Shown: piece after piece, positions 8,245 to 14,935 of the stretch
Numbering within the stretch: position 1 is the first letter of the stretch
Layout: the number at the start of each line of letters is the position of its first letter
Source of the DNA: UBA5794 sp965368815
GTDB taxonomy: Bacteria; Actinomycetota; Acidimicrobiia; Spongiisociales; UBA5794
DNA: 19,820 nucleotides
Assembly (NCBI GenBank): GCA_965368815.1
Contig: CBDUOH010000039.1
Span: forward strand, 1-19,820
Direction of reading: 5' to 3'
Program-made: the position numbers and the translations under genes
Notes under the pieces: generated by a model
Seen by the model: only the letters and a program-made list of their open reading frames with translations
What the model was told of the DNA's origin: nothing
Databases searched by the model: none

Positions 8245-9041
8245 GCCGACCTCCACCATCGGTCGCGAAGCATCACAAGCACAATCAGCGACACGACGAC
8301 CATGATGAGGCTGATCGCGATGGCAACGGGACGATCGGCCTCAAGAGCCACGAACACTGCGAGCGGCATCGTTTGGGTTCTTCCCTGGAGATTGCCTGCG
8401 AAGGTGACGGTCGCCCCGAACTCCCCGAACGCCCGTGCCCAGGTCAGGGCGATACCCGACATCAGGGCCGGAAGGATCATGGGAACGGTCACGCGCCGAA
8501 GCACCGTCCATCGACCCGCTCCAAGGGTGGCTGCGGCGGCCTCAATGCGACCGTCGAGACTTCGCAACGCCCCTTCAACGGTGATCACAAGGAACGGCAT
8601 CGACACGAACGTCGCTGCAACGATCACGCCCCACAACGAGAACGGCAGCACGAACCCGGTGGTGTCGTAGATCGGGCCACCCACGACACCTCGGCGGCCG
8701 AGAGCCAGTAGGAGTGCCGCTCCCCCAACCACCGGCGGCAGCACGAGTGGCAGCAGGACGAGGCCGCGAATGACCGTCTTGCCGGGGAAATCGACCCTTG
8801 CCAGGACGTAGGCAACGGGAAACCCGAGCCCGAACGAGATCAGCGTGGCGGTCAACGACGAGACGAGCGACAGCCGCAGCGCATCAACGACGATCGGACT
8901 CGTGACGAGCGACCCGAGGTCCGCCCATGGTGTTTCCAGCACGAGACCGACGATGGGCAAGGCAAACAGGGCTACGCCGAAGAACGCAAGCACCGCAACG
9001 AGGACCGGAGGTTGCGCCGTCCTGCGCGTTCGTAGCTTCAT
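8241..9041 (-). CDS. modB: Molybdate ABC transporter permease ModB
   Basis: Inner-membrane permease (266 aa) of the molybdate importer. Hydrophobic helices surround a typical EAA loop (EAAAATLGAGRWTVLRRVTV) and the conserved ARAFGEFGATVTFAGN segment characteristic of ModB/CysT-type permeases. GNLQGRTQTMPLAVFVALE follows, as in ModB. Both gene junctions are ATGA overlaps, with modA upstream and modC downstream, so the three subunits are translationally coupled. Length is slightly above the usual 225-260 residues because of a basic N-terminal stretch (MKLRTRRTAQ). Confidence 0.95.
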   Translation of the reverse strand: MKLRTRRTAQPPVLVAVLAFFGVALFALPIVGLVLETPWADLGSLVTSPIVVDALRLSLVSSLTATLISFGLGFPVAYVLARVDFPGKTVIRGLVLLPLVLPPVVGGAALLLALGRRGVVGGPIYDTTGFVLPFSLWGVIVAATFVSMPFLVITVEGALRSLDGRIEAAAATLGAGRWTVLRRVTVPMILPALMSGIALTWARAFGEFGATVTFAGNLQGRTQTMPLAVFVALEADRPVAIAISLIMVVVSLIVLVMLRDRWWRSA

Positions 9042-9823
9042 GGTGTGTCGAATCCGTGGCTGCGAAGGATTGTCTTCCCCTCGTTCGAGAGTACGAATGC
9101 TACGAAGGCGGCGGCGGCGGCGCTGCCGGGGTCGAGCGACGCGATCGGATACCGAGCGGTCACGTTGAACTCAGGGGGAATGGGGATCTCACTGAGGGCT
9201 CCCCTGCTCGCAAAGATGTCCGTGCGATACACGATGCCCGCATCGATCTCACCCAGCGCGATCTTGGTCGACAGACTGCGCACATCGGGCTCGTCGGTAT
9301 CGATCGAAGGGTCGATCCCGGCAAGAACAAGCGACTGGCGCGCATAGACCCCACACGGAACAGGAACGGCGCACAACCCGAGTACCAGGTCGTCGCGTGC
9401 GAAGTCGTCGAGACCGCCGATCGCGGCGGGGTTGCCGGCCTGGACGGCGATGCCGAGCGAATTCGTCGCGAACACGACCGCATCTGTGCCAAGGCCAATG
9501 GCATCAAGAACGTCTGTCATCGCCCGCTCATCGGCCGACGCGAAGACATCCACCGGGGCTCCATTGACGATCTGCTCGCGCAACGCCGTCGAGCCTCCGA
9601 TGTTGAGTTCGACGGTGAGGTCGGGGTGAGCCTCCTCGAACGCCGCTGCCACATCAGTGAATGCAACGGAAAGCGACGCGGCCGCGGAAACCACCACCGT
9701 GTCACCGGATCGCACCGCCGAACAGGCACCTGTCACCAGGGACAACGCAACCAACGCCATGAGGCTGGTTCGACGGACAGGCCCGAGCCGAGCAGCACCG
9801 TCATGGTGACCGAATGGGAACAT
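9038..9823 (-). CDS. modA: Molybdate ABC transporter substrate-binding lipoprotein ModA
   Basis: Extracytoplasmic molybdate-binding protein (261 aa). A basic segment with two arginines, a hydrophobic core and lipobox LVTGAC predict a lipoprotein. The mature protein opens with the family signature VVSAAASLSVAFTDVAAAFEEAHP, followed by the ligand-contacting NIGGSTALREQI and PVDVFASADERAM, and later GEIDAGIVYRTD, all hallmarks of ModA. The start at 9823 lacks a Shine-Dalgarno but has TAGGTT 6 nt upstream, fitting a leaderless transcript. The n-region is rather long (about 20 residues before the hydrophobic core). It is the first gene of modABC; a long inverted repeat lies just upstream of its putative -10. 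Confidence 0.95.
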   Translation of the reverse strand: MFPFGHHDGAARLGPVRRTSLMALVALSLVTGACSAVRSGDTVVVSAAASLSVAFTDVAAAFEEAHPDLTVELNIGGSTALREQIVNGAPVDVFASADERAMTDVLDAIGLGTDAVVFATNSLGIAVQAGNPAAIGGLDDFARDDLVLGLCAVPVPCGVYARQSLVLAGIDPSIDTDEPDVRSLSTKIALGEIDAGIVYRTDIFASRGALSEIPIPPEFNVTARYPIASLDPGSAAAAAFVAFVLSNEGKTILRSHGFDTP

Positions 9824-9829
9824 GGGTGG

Positions 9830-9835
9830 AACCTA
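9830..9835 (-). promoter_or_regulatory. Putative -10 element (TAGGTT) for leaderless modABC
   Basis: The minus-strand TAGGTT ends 6 nt before the modA ATG. Its first two bases belong to the arm of the large inverted repeat 9834-9886. No clear -35 is visible. Confidence 0.45.
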
Positions 9836-9886
9836 GCGCTCAACCCATCGCAGAAGGGCCAACCGGGCCCGATGGTTCGAGCGCTA
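9834..9886. promoter_or_regulatory. Long imperfect inverted repeat between modA and its upstream neighbour
   Basis: The 17-nt arms 9834-9850 and 9870-9886 match at 15 of 17 positions, with the perfect outer part TAGCGCTC / GAGCGCTA. Inside is a smaller GGCC/GGCC hairpin (9857-9860 and 9866-9869). The right arm contains the TAG stop of the small membrane protein, and the left arm touches the putative modA -10. It may terminate the upstream gene on the minus strand or act as an operator for modABC. No U-tract follows. Confidence 0.55.
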
Positions 9887-10186
9887 CGACCCGACGACCG
9901 CCCAGATCATGATGATCACGAAGCCGGAGAACGGGATCGAAACCAGAATCGCCAGTCGACCGATCTGGTTGTCCACGAGCCGGGACAGCGCTGCGGCACC
10001 GACCACACCGCCCATCCAGATACCGACCATCATCAGGATCAAGGCACGTTGGAGATCGGCCCAGCCCGGATCACTGACATCGATCATGCCATACACCCCG
10101 AATGCGACTCCGGCAGTCACCTGGAGCGCGATGACAGCCTTTTCGAGCACGGAGAACGGACGTCGCATGTGAGCTGTTTGTGTCAT
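9884..10186 (-). CDS. Small integral membrane protein of unknown function
   Basis: 100-residue protein not recognised as a named family. Three hydrophobic segments are visible: about residues 17-36 (VIALQVTAGVAFGVYGMIDV), 41-66 (LQRALILMMVGIWMGGVVGA) and 75-99 (ending VIIMIWAVVG). The N-terminus is short and basic (MTQTAHMRRPFS) and the protein ends just after the last helix. ATG 10186 was chosen because a promoter-like pair (10194-10222) would place the transcript start at or next to it. An in-frame ATG at 10168 is the alternative. Longer in-frame extensions toward 10282 overlap the thioesterase end and look non-coding. It lies between the thioesterase and modA on the same strand, but nothing links it to molybdate. 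Confidence 0.65.
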   Translation of the reverse strand: MTQTAHMRRPFSVLEKAVIALQVTAGVAFGVYGMIDVSDPGWADLQRALILMMVGIWMGGVVGAAALSRLVDNQIGRLAILVSIPFSGFVIIMIWAVVGS

Positions 10187-10193
10187 ACGCGGA

Positions 10194-10222
10194 AGTAGAC
10201 ACCCGTTCGGCCCCATTGACAA
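10194..10222 (-). promoter_or_regulatory. Putative promoter of the small membrane protein
   Basis: The minus strand has TTGTCA (10217-10222) 17 nt from TCTACT (10194-10199), which ends 7 nt before the ATG at 10186. The -35 matches consensus at 5 of 6 positions, but the -10 lacks the key second-position A. A leaderless transcript would explain the absence of a ribosome binding site. Confidence 0.35.
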
Positions 10223-10278
10223 GTGGCAAATGGTTTCGGGGCAACGGGATATCGAAAGGGTTGGTCCGCCCCAGCGGG

Positions 10279-10701
10279 TCAACCCACCGGGCCGGCGATC
10301 GTCTGTGTCTGGGTCGTGCGGACGGCAAGGGTTCCATCTGCGCGGTAGCCATCCGTCTGGACGACGACGGTCGATCGTCCGGCATGTACCGGTGTCGCTG
10401 TGAAGGTCATGTCCTGTTCACGGACAGAATGCATGAAGCTGGTCGTCGAGGTGATGGTCGCCGTCGTAGCCCCCTCGGGGAGATTGAGGTGTGCACACAG
10501 CGCACCCACCGAATCTGCCACCGCCATGAGGTACCCACCATGGAGGGCATCTCCGACGGTGCAGAAGCGCGGTGACCACCCAACCCTGGCAACAACCTCC
10601 GAGGGAGACCCTGACTCGATCACGATGCCGAGCTCCTGCGCAAACGGCATCGTTGCGTGGACCATCTCGGTGAGCTGGGGATCCCGTCGTGCGTCCGCCA
10701 T
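10279..10701 (-). CDS. PaaI-family hotdog-fold thioesterase
   Basis: Cytoplasmic acyl-CoA thioesterase of the PaaI/YbgC-like hotdog family (140 aa). The fold is marked by the HGGYLMAVADSVGALCA helix (residues 54-70) with the HGG turn and Asp63 at the position of the catalytic acidic residue in PaaI relatives. The strands TITSTTSFMHSV, TFTATPVHAGRSTVVVQTDGYR and LAVRTTQTQ complete the sheet. Such enzymes hydrolyse CoA thioesters, often aromatic or short-chain; the substrate cannot be read here. No Shine-Dalgarno is seen, but TAGAGT ends 6 nt before the ATG, suggesting leaderless expression. It is divergent from cydA across 117 bp. Length is standard. Confidence 0.9.
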   Translation of the reverse strand: MADARRDPQLTEMVHATMPFAQELGIVIESGSPSEVVARVGWSPRFCTVGDALHGGYLMAVADSVGALCAHLNLPEGATTATITSTTSFMHSVREQDMTFTATPVHAGRSTVVVQTDGYRADGTLAVRTTQTQTIAGPVG

Positions 10702-10707
10702 GTCATG

Positions 10708-10713
10708 ACTCTA
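10708..10713 (-). promoter_or_regulatory. Putative -10 element (TAGAGT) for the leaderless thioesterase gene
   Basis: The minus-strand TAGAGT ends 6 nt upstream of the ATG at 10701. The same hexamer precedes the radical SAM gene. It overlaps the outer arm of an imperfect inverted repeat, CTACGC (10711-10716) / GCGTAG (10742-10747), which could be an operator. Confidence 0.4.
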
Positions 10714-10794
10714 CGCGTTCGTCGCCATGCCAGCCAGGCGAGCGTAGGGTCCGGCGATCGCGGCGGGAACGACCCGTGTATTCGATGAACCGTG

Positions 10795-10814
10795 CCCCCG
10801 ATAGCCTGTGGGGG
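10795..10814 (+). promoter_or_regulatory. Short hairpin over the cydA ribosome binding region
   Basis: CCCCC (10795-10799) can pair with GGGGG (10810-10814) across a 10-nt loop. The G-run is the only Shine-Dalgarno-like sequence before the cydA ATG (10819), so pairing would mask it, provided the transcript starts upstream of 10795. A TAGCCT hexamer (10802-10807) inside the loop could instead be a -10 element. The evidence is weak. Confidence 0.25.
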
Positions 10815-10818
10815 TCAG

Positions 10819-12168
10819 ATGGACACACTGATCGACCTCAATCTCCTGGCAGCCAGGAACCAGATGGCGATAAGCCTCGGGTTCCACATCATCCTCGCCG
10901 CCCTCGGCATCGGTTTTCCCGCCATCACGCTCACTGCACACTGGCTCGGTATCCGCACCGGCGACCCTCACTACCTGGAACTCGCCCGCCGATGGGCCAA
11001 GACCATGGCTGTCCTGTTCGCCGTCGGTGCTGTGTCAGGAACCATCCTGAGTTTTGAGATGGGCATGCTGTGGCCGGGTCTCATGGGTCCGTTCGGCGAT
11101 GTCATCGGCCTCGCGTTCGCCCTTGAGGGCGTTTCATTCTTCCTTGAAGCGATATTCATAGGGATCTACCTCTACGGATGGGACCGGCTCCCGGCCCGAT
11201 GGCATTTCCTGTCTTTGTTCCCGATCGTGCTCGCCGGCGTCGCTGGCTCTTTCTTCATACTCACCGTGAACTCATGGATGAACTCACCCGCTGGTTTCGA
11301 CCTGGTGGACGGAGCGGTTGTCAACATAAGCCCGTGGGGCGCAATGTTCAACCCTGCGACTGGTGTCCAATATCTCCACATGTTGTTTGCGGCCTACATG
11401 GTCAGTGGGTTCCTCGTCGCCGGCGTGTACGCGTTCTCCTGGTTGCGGGGCCGAACAGATCGCCACCACCGCCTCGGCTTCCTGATTCCGTTCACGATTG
11501 CCGCGATCGCGTCACCGTTGCAGGTCCTCGTCGGAGACGTCGCGGCCCGTCGCCTGATCGAAGCACAGCCGGCGAAATTCGCGGCGATGGAGCTGATTCC
11601 TCACGGTGGATCGGAGGTCCCTTTGACGGTCGGTGGCTTTCTGATCGATGGCGAGGTCGTGGGTGCCATCGAGATACCGGGGTTGGCTTCGTTGCTTGGC
11701 ACACGAAGCCTCAACGGGGAACTTCCCGGACTCGACCAGATACCCGCCGACGAAACCCCACCTGTCAACGTCGTCCACATCGCATTCCAGATCATGGTCG
11801 GCCTCGGATTGCTGTTCGTCGGATTGTCCGTGTGGTTCGCTGCGGCGTGGTGGAAACGGCGAGGACCACCGCCGTCGCGCTGGTTCTGGATCCTCGCAGC
11901 GGGTAGCGGCGTCGGCGCCGTCGTCGCCATGGAGGCAGGCTGGATCGTCACCGAGGTCGGTCGGCAACCGTGGGTGGTCTGGCAGATCGTCCGGACAGCC
12001 GACGCGGTGACGAGAGCCAACGGGATCGTCTGGAGCCTCGCTGCGATCGTGATCGTGTACACGGGTCTCGGTATCGCGACCATCATGGTTCTCCGTCGCA
12101 TCAGCCGACGATTGCGATCCGGCGACGACGTCGTAACCCCGTATGGTCCGCCGACGGAGGTCGCCTGA
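10819..12168 (+). CDS. cydA: Cytochrome bd-type quinol oxidase subunit I (CydA/CioA)
   Basis: Heme-bearing subunit (449 aa) of a cytochrome bd quinol:O2 oxidoreductase in the cytoplasmic membrane. Expected heme ligands are present: His23 (FHII; E. coli His19), His187 (HMLFAAYM; His186) and Met326 (FQIMVGLG; Met393). Helix-3 acidic residues Glu103 and Glu110 lie in ALEGVSFFLE. The quinol-binding Q-loop retains Lys253 and Glu258 (QPAKFAAME), and the GRQPW signature is at 381-385 with Glu379. The Q-loop is short (no C-terminal insertion of the E. coli type), as in the short Q-loop/CIO group. The ATG at 10819 was chosen over an upstream GTG at 10792 because MDTLIDLNLLAARNQMA is the normal N-terminus. 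The stop overlaps the cydB start by one base. Confidence 0.96.
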   Translation: MDTLIDLNLLAARNQMAISLGFHIILAALGIGFPAITLTAHWLGIRTGDPHYLELARRWAKTMAVLFAVGAVSGTILSFEMGMLWPGLMGPFGDVIGLAFALEGVSFFLEAIFIGIYLYGWDRLPARWHFLSLFPIVLAGVAGSFFILTVNSWMNSPAGFDLVDGAVVNISPWGAMFNPATGVQYLHMLFAAYMVSGFLVAGVYAFSWLRGRTDRHHRLGFLIPFTIAAIASPLQVLVGDVAARRLIEAQPAKFAAMELIPHGGSEVPLTVGGFLIDGEVVGAIEIPGLASLLGTRSLNGELPGLDQIPADETPPVNVVHIAFQIMVGLGLLFVGLSVWFAAAWWKRRGPPPSRWFWILAAGSGVGAVVAMEAGWIVTEVGRQPWVVWQIVRTADAVTRANGIVWSLAAIVIVYTGLGIATIMVLRRISRRLRSGDDVVTPYGPPTEVA

Positions 12169-13238
12169 TGCTCGCCAACACCATCGCAGTGGTCATCTGG
12201 GCGGGGATCTCGGCGTACGCAGTGTTCGGTGGAGCCGACTTCGGAGGTGGCGTGTGGGACCTGATCGCAGGCGATGCGTCCAAGGGAAAAGAGCCTCGGG
12301 CCCTCATCGAGCGGTCGATCGGCCCAGTGTGGGAAGCCAACCATGTCTGGCTCATCTTCGTTCTCGTGTACCTGTGGACCGCGTTTCCTGAGCCGTTCGT
12401 GTCGATCGCTACGACGATGTGGATACCACTGAGCCTTGCGGCCTTCGGGATCATCTTCCGTGGTGCGGGCTTTGCCTTTCGCAAGTGGGCCGAAACCGTC
12501 GAACAGCAACGTCTGTACGGAAGCTGGTTCGCAGGCGCGTCGGTGCTGACTCCCTTCTTCCTCGGGACAGTCGCTGGTGGCGTCGCTTCCGGGCGGGTCC
12601 CCCTCGGCAACGCGGAAGGCGATCCGATCCTTTCATGGCTGAACCCGACATCGCTGCTCGGCGGCGTTCTTGCCGTCCTCGTCTGTGCGTTCCTCGCCGC
12701 AGTGCTCCTGACACGCGACGCCTCGCTCGACGGAGCAGACCACGAGGCTGCATACTTCAGAACCAGAGCCTTGTGGTCCGGTCTCGTTGCGGGTGGTGTC
12801 GCAGTGGCAGGCATCGCCATCCTGCGCGTCGACGCACCGTCGCTCTTCGAAGGGTTGACATCGTGGCGAGGTTCGATCCTCGTGGCGGTGTCGGCGATCG
12901 GCGGTGTCGGGACCCTATGGATGATGGTGCAACGCCGGTACGTCGCCGCCCGGCCCCTCGCCGCCCTCGCTGTCGTTTCCGTGCTGTGGGGCTGGGGTGC
13001 CAGCCAGTATCCCTGGGTGCTCGAGGACGTGGTCACGATCGAGGACTCCGCTGCGTCAAGCCCGGTTCTGTGGGCTCTCATCGTCGCGTTCTCAGCGGCA
13101 GCGGTCCTCGCCGTTCCGTCGCTGCTGTGGCTGTATCGTCTCACCGAGACGCGGTCGCTATCGAACCGTGGCACACGCCCCGACTCGACCACTGCGCTCC
13201 TCAGCCAGCAACGGTCCCACTACGACGACAACCCCTAG
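12168..13238 (+). CDS. cydB: Cytochrome bd-type quinol oxidase subunit II (CydB)
   Basis: Partner subunit (356 aa) of cytochrome bd oxidase, an integral membrane protein that does not bind the active-site hemes but is needed for their assembly. The family signature is clear: FGGADFGGGVWDL at the N-terminus, then IGPVWEANHVWLIF and FRGAGFAFRKW, followed by several membrane helices and the C-terminal WGWGASQYPWVL motif. GGAGG lies 6 nt before the ATG, which overlaps the cydA stop (TGATG). The hydrophilic C-terminal tail of about 35 residues is longer than usual. No cydX, cydC or cydD gene follows; the operon ends against a convergent marR gene 32 bp away. Confidence 0.95.
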   Translation: MLANTIAVVIWAGISAYAVFGGADFGGGVWDLIAGDASKGKEPRALIERSIGPVWEANHVWLIFVLVYLWTAFPEPFVSIATTMWIPLSLAAFGIIFRGAGFAFRKWAETVEQQRLYGSWFAGASVLTPFFLGTVAGGVASGRVPLGNAEGDPILSWLNPTSLLGGVLAVLVCAFLAAVLLTRDASLDGADHEAAYFRTRALWSGLVAGGVAVAGIAILRVDAPSLFEGLTSWRGSILVAVSAIGGVGTLWMMVQRRYVAARPLAALAVVSVLWGWGASQYPWVLEDVVTIEDSAASSPVLWALIVAFSAAAVLAVPSLLWLYRLTETRSLSNRGTRPDSTTALLSQQRSHYDDNP

Positions 13239-13270
13239 GACGTTGCAGCCGACGTCAGTGGTGTCTGAGG

Positions 13271-13756
13271 TCATCCATCCGGATCGACAGACCGAAGGTT
13301 CTCGTCGCACCGAATCCGGTCGAGCAGAGTACCGAGTTGCTCGGTCTCGCTCAGTGAAAGCTTCGAAGCAATGAAACGCTCGAGATCACGCAGATGCACA
13401 TCCGTGGCAGCCTCGACCGCAGCGCGCCCTGCAGGGGTGAGGTGCGCCCACGCAACCCGTCGGTCCGAAGGACAGGCCAGGCGCTCGAGGTACCCCGCTT
13501 CCTCGATCCGGTCGACCAATCGGGTCGCCCCTCCCGATGTGAGTTGCATCTGTTGGCCCAACGTGTTGATGGGCAATTGGTTCTCCGGCGACCGAGCGAG
13601 CCGAAGCAACGCCTCATACCAGACAATCGACATGCCCACCTCAGCCCTCAGCGAACGGTCGAAGATCGCGTGCAGTTGGCGGTGGACCTCAACGATGCGA
13701 CCGTAGGTGGCGATGCGTTCGTCATCCGTCAGGCGGGTTGTAGCGATGTCAGTCAT
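13271..13756 (-). CDS. MarR-family transcriptional regulator
   Basis: Winged-helix repressor/activator (161 aa). A helical dimerisation part is followed by the DNA-binding domain: VWYEALLRLARSPENQLPINTLGQQMQLTSGGATRLVDRIEEAGYLERLACPSDRR (about 46-100) holds the helix-turn-helix and the wing with the D-RR motif, then AHLTPAGRAAVEAA and a C-terminal dimerisation helix. It is divergent from yceI and the VOC gene, so it most likely controls them and itself through palindromes in the shared region. The start at 13756 is preferred because TAAGAT ends 7 nt upstream (leaderless); ATG 13765 would add three residues. The effector is unknown. Confidence 0.9.
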   Translation of the reverse strand: MTDIATTRLTDDERIATYGRIVEVHRQLHAIFDRSLRAEVGMSIVWYEALLRLARSPENQLPINTLGQQMQLTSGGATRLVDRIEEAGYLERLACPSDRRVAWAHLTPAGRAAVEAATDVHLRDLERFIASKLSLSETEQLGTLLDRIRCDENLRSVDPDG

Positions 13757-13763
13757 GCCATTC

Positions 13764-13769
13764 ATCTTA
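13764..13769 (-). promoter_or_regulatory. Putative -10 element (TAAGAT) for leaderless marR
   Basis: The minus-strand TAAGAT ends 7 nt before ATG 13756. Its upstream edge touches the palindrome 13769-13781, so a protein bound there could autoregulate marR. A weak -35 (CTGAAC) lies 17 nt upstream. Confidence 0.4.
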
Positions 13770-13781
13770 CTACTCAGTAGT
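13769..13781. promoter_or_regulatory. Palindrome at the marR -10 and yceI -35 (candidate operator)
   Basis: ACTACTCAGTAGT has perfect 6-bp arms around a central C. It begins at the edge of the marR -10 and ends on the first base of the yceI -35, so one bound dimer would cover both promoters. Assignment to the adjacent MarR protein is by position only. Confidence 0.5.
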
Positions 13782-13810
13782 TGACGGTTCAGGTATTCTG
13801 TGGGTATAAT
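13781..13810 (+). promoter_or_regulatory. Near-consensus sigma70-type promoter of yceI
   Basis: TTGACG (13781-13786) and TATAAT (13805-13810) are separated by 18 bp, the best promoter in the window. The transcript would start near 13817, about 37 nt before the yceI ATG, which has its own AGGAG. The -10 is flanked by candidate operators on both sides. Confidence 0.75.
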
Positions 13811-13827
13811 ACCTGCGTACGCAGATA
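13810..13827. promoter_or_regulatory. Near-perfect 18-bp palindrome at the yceI transcription start (candidate operator)
   Basis: The core CTGCGTACGCAG (13813-13824) is a perfect 12-bp palindrome, extended by TA on both sides with one mismatched pair. It spans the predicted +1 of yceI, where a bound repressor would block the promoter. Its size fits MarR-type operators, but its sequence differs from the 13769-13781 palindrome. Confidence 0.5.
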
Positions 13828-13853
13828 CTTCACTATCAGATATAGGAGTAGCA

Positions 13854-14417
13854 ATGACTACAACCATCGACAGAACCATGCCGGCGACCGGAATCTGGGC
13901 TATCGACCCCGCGCATTCCACGATCGGATTCAGCGCTCGCCATCTCATGGCGGCAAAGGTCCGCGGAAGCTTCACATCGGCAACCGGCACGATCACGGTC
14001 GGCGACACGCCCGAGACGAGCACGGTCGACGTATCGATCGACGCAGCATCGGTGGACACCGGCGTCGGCGACCGTGACAACCACCTCCGCTCTCCCGACT
14101 TCCTCGACGTCGAGCAGTTCCCCACCCTCGTATTCACGTCGACTGAGGTCGCACCGACAGTCGAGGGCTACATGCTGACGGGTGACCTCACCATCAAGGG
14201 GATCACGCATCAGGTGATGCTCTCGATGCAGTACCTTGGTCTCGTCACCGATCCGTGGGGTCAGGAGAAGGCCTTGTTCAGTGCAGCCACCACCATCAAC
14301 CGTGAGGACTGGGGACTCACGTGGAACCAGGCACTCGATGCAGGCGGGTGGCTCGTCGGCAAGAAGGTCGACATCGAGCTTGAGATCCAGGCTGCGAGCG
14401 CAGCGCCGATCGCATGA
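13854..14417 (+). CDS. YceI-family polyisoprenoid-binding-like protein
   Basis: Lipocalin-like beta-barrel protein (187 aa). The YceI domain covers nearly the whole length: WAIDPAHSTIGFSARHLMAAKVRGSF opens it, then the typical DNHLRSPDFLDVEQFPTLVFTST block (about 77-100), LTGDLTIKGITHQV (about 107-120) and the closing NREDWGLTWNQ ... DIELEIQA. Family members bind isoprenoid or amphiphilic lipids; many are periplasmic, but no signal peptide is visible, so this one is probably cytoplasmic. The ATG at 13854 has AGGAG 5 nt upstream and follows the strong promoter, which excludes an in-frame GTG at 13800 lying inside the promoter. It overlaps the VOC gene by ATGA. Confidence 0.93.
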   Translation: MTTTIDRTMPATGIWAIDPAHSTIGFSARHLMAAKVRGSFTSATGTITVGDTPETSTVDVSIDAASVDTGVGDRDNHLRSPDFLDVEQFPTLVFTSTEVAPTVEGYMLTGDLTIKGITHQVMLSMQYLGLVTDPWGQEKALFSAATTINREDWGLTWNQALDAGGWLVGKKVDIELEIQAASAAPIA

Positions 14418-14935
14418 CCGGAATCCGACGTCTCAACCACGCGGTCCTGTTCGTCTCCGACCTCGACCGAGCCGAGAGGTTCTACGCCGACGTACTCGGT
14501 TTCACAGTGGTCGCACGCGAGCCGAGAGCAAATGCAGTGTTCCTCCGTGCGCAGGACTCGGGCAATCATCACGATCTCGGTCTCTTCGGACTCGGCGCTT
14601 CGGCGCCGGGTCCGAGCCAGGGCATGACGGGGCTCTATCACCTCGCGTGGCAGGTGGACACGATCGACGAGCTGATCGCGATGCGACAACGACTCCTTGC
14701 GGCGGGAGCGCTGTCGGGCGAATCGTCCCACGGTGCAACGAAAAGCCTCTACGCCGCCGATTCGGACGGCAACCAGTTCGAGGTCATGTGGATGCTCCCG
14801 AAGGCTGATTGGGGTGCGTACGCGAACGCAGCACCGATCGAGCGGCTCGACCTCAGTGCGGAATCTGCACGCTGGTCCGGTGTCGGAACTGCCGACGAAC
14901 TCGGCCCAGGACCCGACGGGCGGTCGGAAACCTAG
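14414..14935 (+). CDS. VOC-superfamily (glyoxalase / extradiol dioxygenase-like) protein
   Basis: Vicinal-oxygen-chelate protein (173 aa) with two beta-alpha-beta-beta-beta modules. RLNHAVLFVSDLDRAERFYADVLGF opens the first and GLYHLAWQVDTIDELIAMRQRL the second. Candidate metal ligands are His9, His76 and Glu123 (in DGNQFEVMW), the 2-His-1-Glu set of catechol-dioxygenase-like members, with His52/His53 also available. The tail from about 145 onward is low in structure. Translation is coupled to yceI by ATGA, so the MarR-controlled unit is yceI-VOC. The reaction is unknown; ring cleavage, aldehyde detoxification or antibiotic modification all occur in this superfamily. It ends on a CTAG shared with the convergent hydrolase. 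Confidence 0.88.
   Translation: MTGIRRLNHAVLFVSDLDRAERFYADVLGFTVVAREPRANAVFLRAQDSGNHHDLGLFGLGASAPGPSQGMTGLYHLAWQVDTIDELIAMRQRLLAAGALSGESSHGATKSLYAADSDGNQFEVMWMLPKADWGAYANAAPIERLDLSAESARWSGVGTADELGPGPDGRSET

Noticed and set aside
9824..9883. Molybdenum-cofactor riboswitch upstream of modA
   Set aside because: Only a nested inverted repeat is visible, the space is too short for that multi-stem RNA, and modA appears leaderless.
8927..10198. 423-codon plus-strand open frame across modB, modA and the small membrane protein gene
   Set aside because: It is antisense to modA with its clear lipobox and signature motifs, has low-complexity Arg/Asp/Gly composition and no domain.
13800..13853. GTG at 13800 as the yceI start
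   Set aside because: It would start inside the spacer of the strong promoter; AGGAG and the family N-terminus support ATG 13854.
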